The notes under the pieces were generated by a model that saw nothing but the letters and a program-made list of their open reading frames with translations, was not told the DNA's origin and ran no database searches. The position numbers and the translations under genes are program-made. A stretch of DNA of 36,438 nucleotides from Rickettsiales bacterium (GTDB taxonomy: Bacteria > Pseudomonadota > Alphaproteobacteria > Rickettsiales > CANDYO01). Each line of letters starts with the position of its first letter. The stretch's first letter is position 1. The stretch lies in contig JAOARE010000024.1 of the NCBI GenBank assembly GCA_025210695.1, positions 1 to 36,438 of the forward strand. Reading direction: 5' to 3'. Shown here piece by piece: positions 33,491 through 36,438 of this stretch.

Positions 33491-34651
33491 ATGGCAGATA
33501 AAGAAAAAGAAAAACAAAAAGCAGCTGCTCTAGAGAAATTGCAAAACATTCTGGCTCAAATTAACGATTGTAAGAATCGTGGGGTTGCTCCTCCTGTCGG
33601 CTTGATTGCAAATGCAGAACATCTGGCTGATTTATTTCCTGATCCAATTTTTATAAAATTATTAAAAGACATTCAATCTTCTGAGAAAGAATTAGTAGAG
33701 AAAGTTGCTCAAGCTATGTCTTCTTCATCATGGATGGATACTAAAAGCTTTAAAGAATTAATAGCAATAGATCCATTCAAAGCTGCTGAATTGTATTTTG
33801 AGCGAGAAGAAATTAAAAAGCTTAATAACACAATCAACAAAATAGACAAAGGAGAGCTTCCCACTGTTTCTGAGTTTATCGATTACGTAAAAGTTTTAAG
33901 AAATGAAAAGGAAAATAGGGATCTTCTATGTCCAGATCTCGCTGTTGAGGCTGAAAAATTTAAGCTAGAAGCGCAAGAACTTGCAGATGATGCGAAAGAT
34001 TTAGTTAAAGAGAAACTTGAGAAGAGTGAAGAACATCTAGCCAGTCTTGGTAAACATAAAGTTCATGCCGCTGTTTGCAATAAACATAGAAATAGACGTA
34101 AAGCGCAAGGTTTGGATCATAGCGATGAAGCAATTGCTAGAGAGGATACTCAACAAATTGCAAATGACGTTTTGGATGTTAACAATATCTTAGAAAAAGC
34201 GGAAGTATTTACAAAAGATATTGCTGCCCTGCCTGAAGATTTTATCCAGAGCTTCATTGAAACAAGAAACACCGCTGAACTAAAAACACAGCTTGAAGCG
34301 CAAAAAGCGGCTGATATCCAGGCAGCAAAAGAGCTAATAGAAAGAGCAAGAGCCGAAACCGCCCAGAGGGAAGCTGTGAAAGAAGGAGAGGTTGGTAGTA
34401 TAGAGGTAAAAATAGAGCAAGAAAAAGCTGTTAATAAAAAAACAGAAAATGATATACTTAAGAAAAAATCTAAGAATCAAGTTACTTTAGATACAGAAGA
34501 TAAAAAATCAGCTTTAAAAGCTAAAAAGTTAGCTAAAAGCTCCATGGGAATGAGAAAAGCCCTTAAAGAAAATGCTGTTGGGACTAGTTCTTCTCCCATC
34601 GCTAGGTCTAAACGATCAGAAAAGAGTCACTCTTATAATCATGACATATAA
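33491..34651 (+). CDS. Orphan coiled-coil protein, candidate effector
   Basis: This 386-residue protein is not recognised. Nearly all of it is charged helix, with coiled-coil-like stretches at about 145-190 (AEKFKLEAQELADDAKDLVK) and 270-310 (KAADIQAAKELIERARAET). The C-terminus is Lys/Ser/Arg-rich and ends SSPIARSKRSEKSHSYNHDI. A TATAAT at 33474-33479 ends only 11 bases before the ATG and no Shine-Dalgarno is seen, so the message could be leaderless. A stem-loop terminator candidate follows. No signal peptide is present. Confidence 0.7.
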   Translation: MADKEKEKQKAAALEKLQNILAQINDCKNRGVAPPVGLIANAEHLADLFPDPIFIKLLKDIQSSEKELVEKVAQAMSSSSWMDTKSFKELIAIDPFKAAELYFEREEIKKLNNTINKIDKGELPTVSEFIDYVKVLRNEKENRDLLCPDLAVEAEKFKLEAQELADDAKDLVKEKLEKSEEHLASLGKHKVHAAVCNKHRNRRKAQGLDHSDEAIAREDTQQIANDVLDVNNILEKAEVFTKDIAALPEDFIQSFIETRNTAELKTQLEAQKAADIQAAKELIERARAETAQREAVKEGEVGSIEVKIEQEKAVNKKTENDILKKKSKNQVTLDTEDKKSALKAKKLAKSSMGMRKALKENAVGTSSSPIARSKRSEKSHSYNHDI

Positions 34652-34692
34652 AAACAATACAATAAAATTAATTTATTCATGCGTCCGTTAAG

Positions 34693-34724
34693 TAAATTGA
34701 ATTTCTTTGAATAACTTCAATTTA
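34693..34724 (+). terminator. Candidate terminator after the 33491 gene
   Basis: A 9-bp stem TAAATTGAA/TTCAATTTA with a 14-base loop is followed by TAGCTTTTTAG, 42 bases beyond the stop. The stem is A/T-rich and so weak. Confidence 0.45.
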
Positions 34725-34761
34725 TAGCTTTTTAGCAAGGTTTCATTAGTGTATATCTTAT

Positions 34762-34796
34762 AAGTATATATACATATGATGAATGTATATATACTT
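34762..34796. promoter_or_regulatory. Perfect 14-bp inverted repeat before the ankyrin gene
   Basis: AAGTATATATACAT (34762-34775) and ATGTATATATACTT (34783-34796) surround a 7-base centre. ACCATTTTTTT follows directly, giving terminator-like form, 31 bases before the ATG. Either an operator or an attenuator would fit. Confidence 0.6.
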
Positions 34797-34827
34797 ACCA
34801 TTTTTTTAATAAAATAGGAGGTTGGAT

Positions 34828-35850
34828 ATGTATTATATAGATCAAGAAACAGGAGAAAAAAGATTTTTAGACGAAGAAGCTCTAGGTTATTTTAATGATC
34901 TAATAGATGCAATTTTAGTAAAAGATGCAGAAGTGGACATAGAGTATTTAGAGCTATTAATAGAAGAAGAGCCTATTATAGCCAATGCTTGTGATGAAGA
35001 TGGTATTACAGCTTTAAAGTTTGCATTAAATAAGGGAGAGGAAATAGTAAGAACTCTTGTTTCACTTGGTGCAGATCCATATTCTATAAACGAAAGAGGA
35101 CTTACTGTTATTCATCTATTAGATGATATAACTGACTCAGTTCTTAAAGGTCAGCTCTGTGATGCGATGAATTTAGGAACTCATGATACGGCAGCAATTT
35201 TAGCTAGATTGCATAATATTGAAGCCAGAGCTCGGGTTGAGGCAGAATATGCAGCCAGAGAGCTTGCTGAGGCAGAGGCTAAGAATTTAGCTTATGAGCA
35301 AGCTTCCACAATTCAAGAGAAAATGAAAATTGCCCCAAGTAGAGCAGCAGGGGAATATCTTAATCAAGATCATATTCGAGAGGCAGATTACACGATCTCT
35401 AAAATAGAAAATAATCAGCAAGTGCGCACTGCTATAACTGATACCGACCTTACTCCTGAAATGATTGATGCTGTAAATAGTTTATATAACGAAAAATCAT
35501 TTACAAAAGATTTATTTCTAAACAGTGAAAAAGATGATTCTCTTATTTCTCTTGTAGCTGGAATATTCAAAGAAACTCCACATAACTTTGACTCACTTTT
35601 TTCAAATATTGAATCCATATTGGACTCGCTGGGGATTGATCTAACTAAATTGATTCATTTAGTGAGTATTTACTCTGGAAGTGGACATTTGCCAATGTAT
35701 CATGGTGGTTTCCCTGGTGGAGATTCCGGTGGTGACTCCGGTGGAAGTGGCGTGGCATTTGATGTTCCACCTCTAGATGAAAATGAATATGTGGTTGCAA
35801 TACTTGGAAATGTCACCATTATTGCTACAGAAGAAGACCATTCTATGTGA
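34828..35850 (+). CDS. Ankyrin-repeat-like protein with Gly/Ser-rich C-terminal part
   Basis: A 340-residue protein. ATG 34828 is chosen because AGGAGG lies 6 bases upstream; the TTG two codons earlier is too near to it. Residues about 20-115 read as ankyrin-type repeats: DGITALKFALNKGEEIVRT, LVSLGADPYSINERGLTVIH, with the typical G-x-T-x-L and GADP. Residues about 130-175 form an Ala/Glu coiled coil (RARVEAEYAARELAEAEAK). A C-terminal part includes GGFPGGDSGGDSGGSG and ends in an acidic tail. No signal peptide. Ankyrin proteins of Rickettsiales are often secreted into the host, but this is only inferred here. The tail is not basic. Confidence 0.78.
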   Translation: MYYIDQETGEKRFLDEEALGYFNDLIDAILVKDAEVDIEYLELLIEEEPIIANACDEDGITALKFALNKGEEIVRTLVSLGADPYSINERGLTVIHLLDDITDSVLKGQLCDAMNLGTHDTAAILARLHNIEARARVEAEYAARELAEAEAKNLAYEQASTIQEKMKIAPSRAAGEYLNQDHIREADYTISKIENNQQVRTAITDTDLTPEMIDAVNSLYNEKSFTKDLFLNSEKDDSLISLVAGIFKETPHNFDSLFSNIESILDSLGIDLTKLIHLVSIYSGSGHLPMYHGGFPGGDSGGDSGGSGVAFDVPPLDENEYVVAILGNVTIIATEEDHSM

Positions 35851-35853
35851 TGA

Positions 35854-35947
35854 GTTTTTTACTAGATCCTCGCGCCCTAACGGGCGCAAGGATGACGAAA
35901 AATATAGTTTAGGCGCAAGGATGACGAAAATGAATGAGAGGAACGCA
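35854..35947. repeat. Dispersed palindromic repeat, copy A
   Basis: A ~94-bp unit holding a hairpin (ATCCTCGCGCCC, TAAC, GGGCGCAAGGAT) followed by GACGA and a second CGCAAGGATGACGAA. It begins 3 bases after the ankyrin gene stop and recurs at 36346 with about 8 differences; the first ~45 bases are identical apart from one T. Confidence 0.9.
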
Positions 35948-35996
35948 GCGCAGGGAGGACTGAAAGTTAAAAAGAAGAGAATTAGCTTAAAGTTTA

Positions 35997-36034
35997 CGTC
36001 ATTCTTGTCAAACGAAAGTTTGACGAGAATCCAG
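35997..36034. repeat. Palindromic repeat, copy E with divergent stem
   Basis: CGTC, then ATTCTTGTCAAAC / GTTTGACGAGAAT (13-bp stem with one G:T-type pairing, GAAA loop), then CCAGT. The frame CGTCATtCTT...GAgAATCCAG matches copy C, but the stem core is different and complementary. Confidence 0.75.
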
Positions 36035-36069
36035 TTTGAATTTTTTTAATTTTCAAGAAGAAGGGTTGT

Positions 36070-36282
36070 ATGTTACAACAACAGCTATCTTCTATGTATA
36101 TTATATGCTCAAAAAGAAATGGAACCTTATATACAGGCTGCACTAACAATCTTATCAGGCGGATATATGAGCATAAAAATAAGTTAGCGGATGGTTTTAC
36201 TAGGAAATATAACATTGATAAATTAGCGCTTATTGAAGGGAGTAATCCCGCTTGGAAGGATTTATACTATGAGATAGTATAA
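36070..36282 (+). pseudogene. GIY-YIG nuclease relic, internally deleted
   Basis: A 70-residue open frame. Its N-terminal half fits the small GIY-YIG (YhbQ/UPF0213-like) family: MYIICSKRNGTLYTGCTNNL, then IRRIYEHKNKLADGFTRKY, with the catalytic Arg. Usual members run 85-100 residues and next carry a segment with the catalytic Glu (E-x-x-x-REKQIK-type). Here KYNIDKL jumps straight to ALIEGSNPAWKDLYYEIV, the normal C-terminal end. About 25-30 residues including the Glu are gone, in frame, so it is probably inactive. GAAGAAGGGT is upstream. It lies between repeat copies A and B and may be the remains of a mobile unit. Confidence 0.75.
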
Positions 36283-36345
36283 AGGTGTTACTACCCCTCG
36301 GCCAAGGGTGATCATGGCAGTTTAAATCATCTATAATGAAGATAA

Positions 36346-36438
36346 GTTTTTACTAGATCCTCGCGCCCTAACGGGCGCAAGGATGACGAATAATATTATT
36401 TAGTCGCAAGGATGACGAAAATTAATTAGAGGAACCCA
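36346..36438. repeat. Dispersed palindromic repeat, copy B (reaches window edge)
   Basis: A direct copy of the 35854-35947 unit: same hairpin of ATCCTCGCGCCC and GGGCGCAAGGAT, and the second CGCAAGGATGACGAA. It ends at the window edge, so its true end is not known. Confidence 0.9.

Noticed and set aside
35777-36049. A 90-residue plus-strand open frame after the ankyrin gene
   Set aside because: It crosses the end of the ankyrin gene and then runs through the palindromic repeats, whose bases it merely translates.
35854-36438. CRISPR array from the GGATGACG repeats
   Set aside because: Units are few, of unequal spacing and have no spacer-like pattern; the copies also occur singly at 15.7 and 33.4 kb.
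35854-36438. Insertion sequence bounded by direct repeats
   Set aside because: No transposase, no terminal inverted repeats of IS type and no target duplication can be seen; only a GIY-YIG relic is between the repeats.

Overview
This AT-rich window reads as chromosome of an obligate intracellular alphaproteobacterium of the order Rickettsiales. The support is the low GC content, the alphaproteobacterial housekeeping genes in short operons, an isc operon with two cysteine desulfurases, a Lys/Glu-rich set of orphan genes wedged between core genes, an ankyrin-type protein, and dispersed GGATGACG-type palindromic repeats. An intact GAPDH gene argues against a typical Rickettsia; a Midichloriaceae-like or deeper lineage is possible, but the family cannot be fixed from this window.

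Layout. 1-3390: two tandem paralogous minus-strand genes (the first runs off the left edge) flank a tiny Trm112-like gene. The paralogs share a D-x4-N ... D-[FY]-G-K signature that looks like the catalytic and metal-binding loops of a kinase-like fold. 3577-5764: rpoH behind a sigma-70-like and a sigma-32-like promoter, convergent with an SDF-family dicarboxylate/amino-acid symporter. 5904-7693: nrdR-uppS-cdsA operon. 7843-13126: orphan coiled-coil protein, outer-membrane beta-barrel, acidic membrane protein, TolC/NodT-like efflux lipoprotein, and gap, all on the minus strand. 13318-20873: a small orphan, recJ, lpdA (minus) and mfd. 20978-22502: two orphans. 22517-29439: tRNA-Phe, then a minus-strand run read as hydrolase, fdx, DUF2125-like, yciB, divergent from iscR-cysteine desulfurase-iscS-iscU-iscA-hscB. 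An IscR-type operator sits between the divergent arms. 29530-32223: a membrane-anchored Hsp20-like protein, a long leader, metK, a 36-residue conserved small protein and tRNA-Thr. 32374-35850: three orphan or ankyrin-type genes, candidate secreted effectors. 35851-36438: a GIY-YIG nuclease relic lying between two ~93-bp direct copies of a palindromic repeat.

How the genes work together: Fe-S assembly (isc plus fdx), protein quality control (rpoH, Hsp20-like), DNA repair (recJ, mfd), envelope lipid synthesis (uppS, cdsA), and pyruvate/2-oxoacid dehydrogenase function (lpdA) form the conserved backbone. The orphan genes, several with Arg/Ser/Lys-rich C-termini, are candidates for host-interaction proteins. 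Most worth following up are the paralogous kinase-like pair, the IscR operator between fdx and isc arms, the covarying hairpin repeats with their GIY-YIG relic, and unusual residues at conserved sites of CdsA and the SDF transporter.
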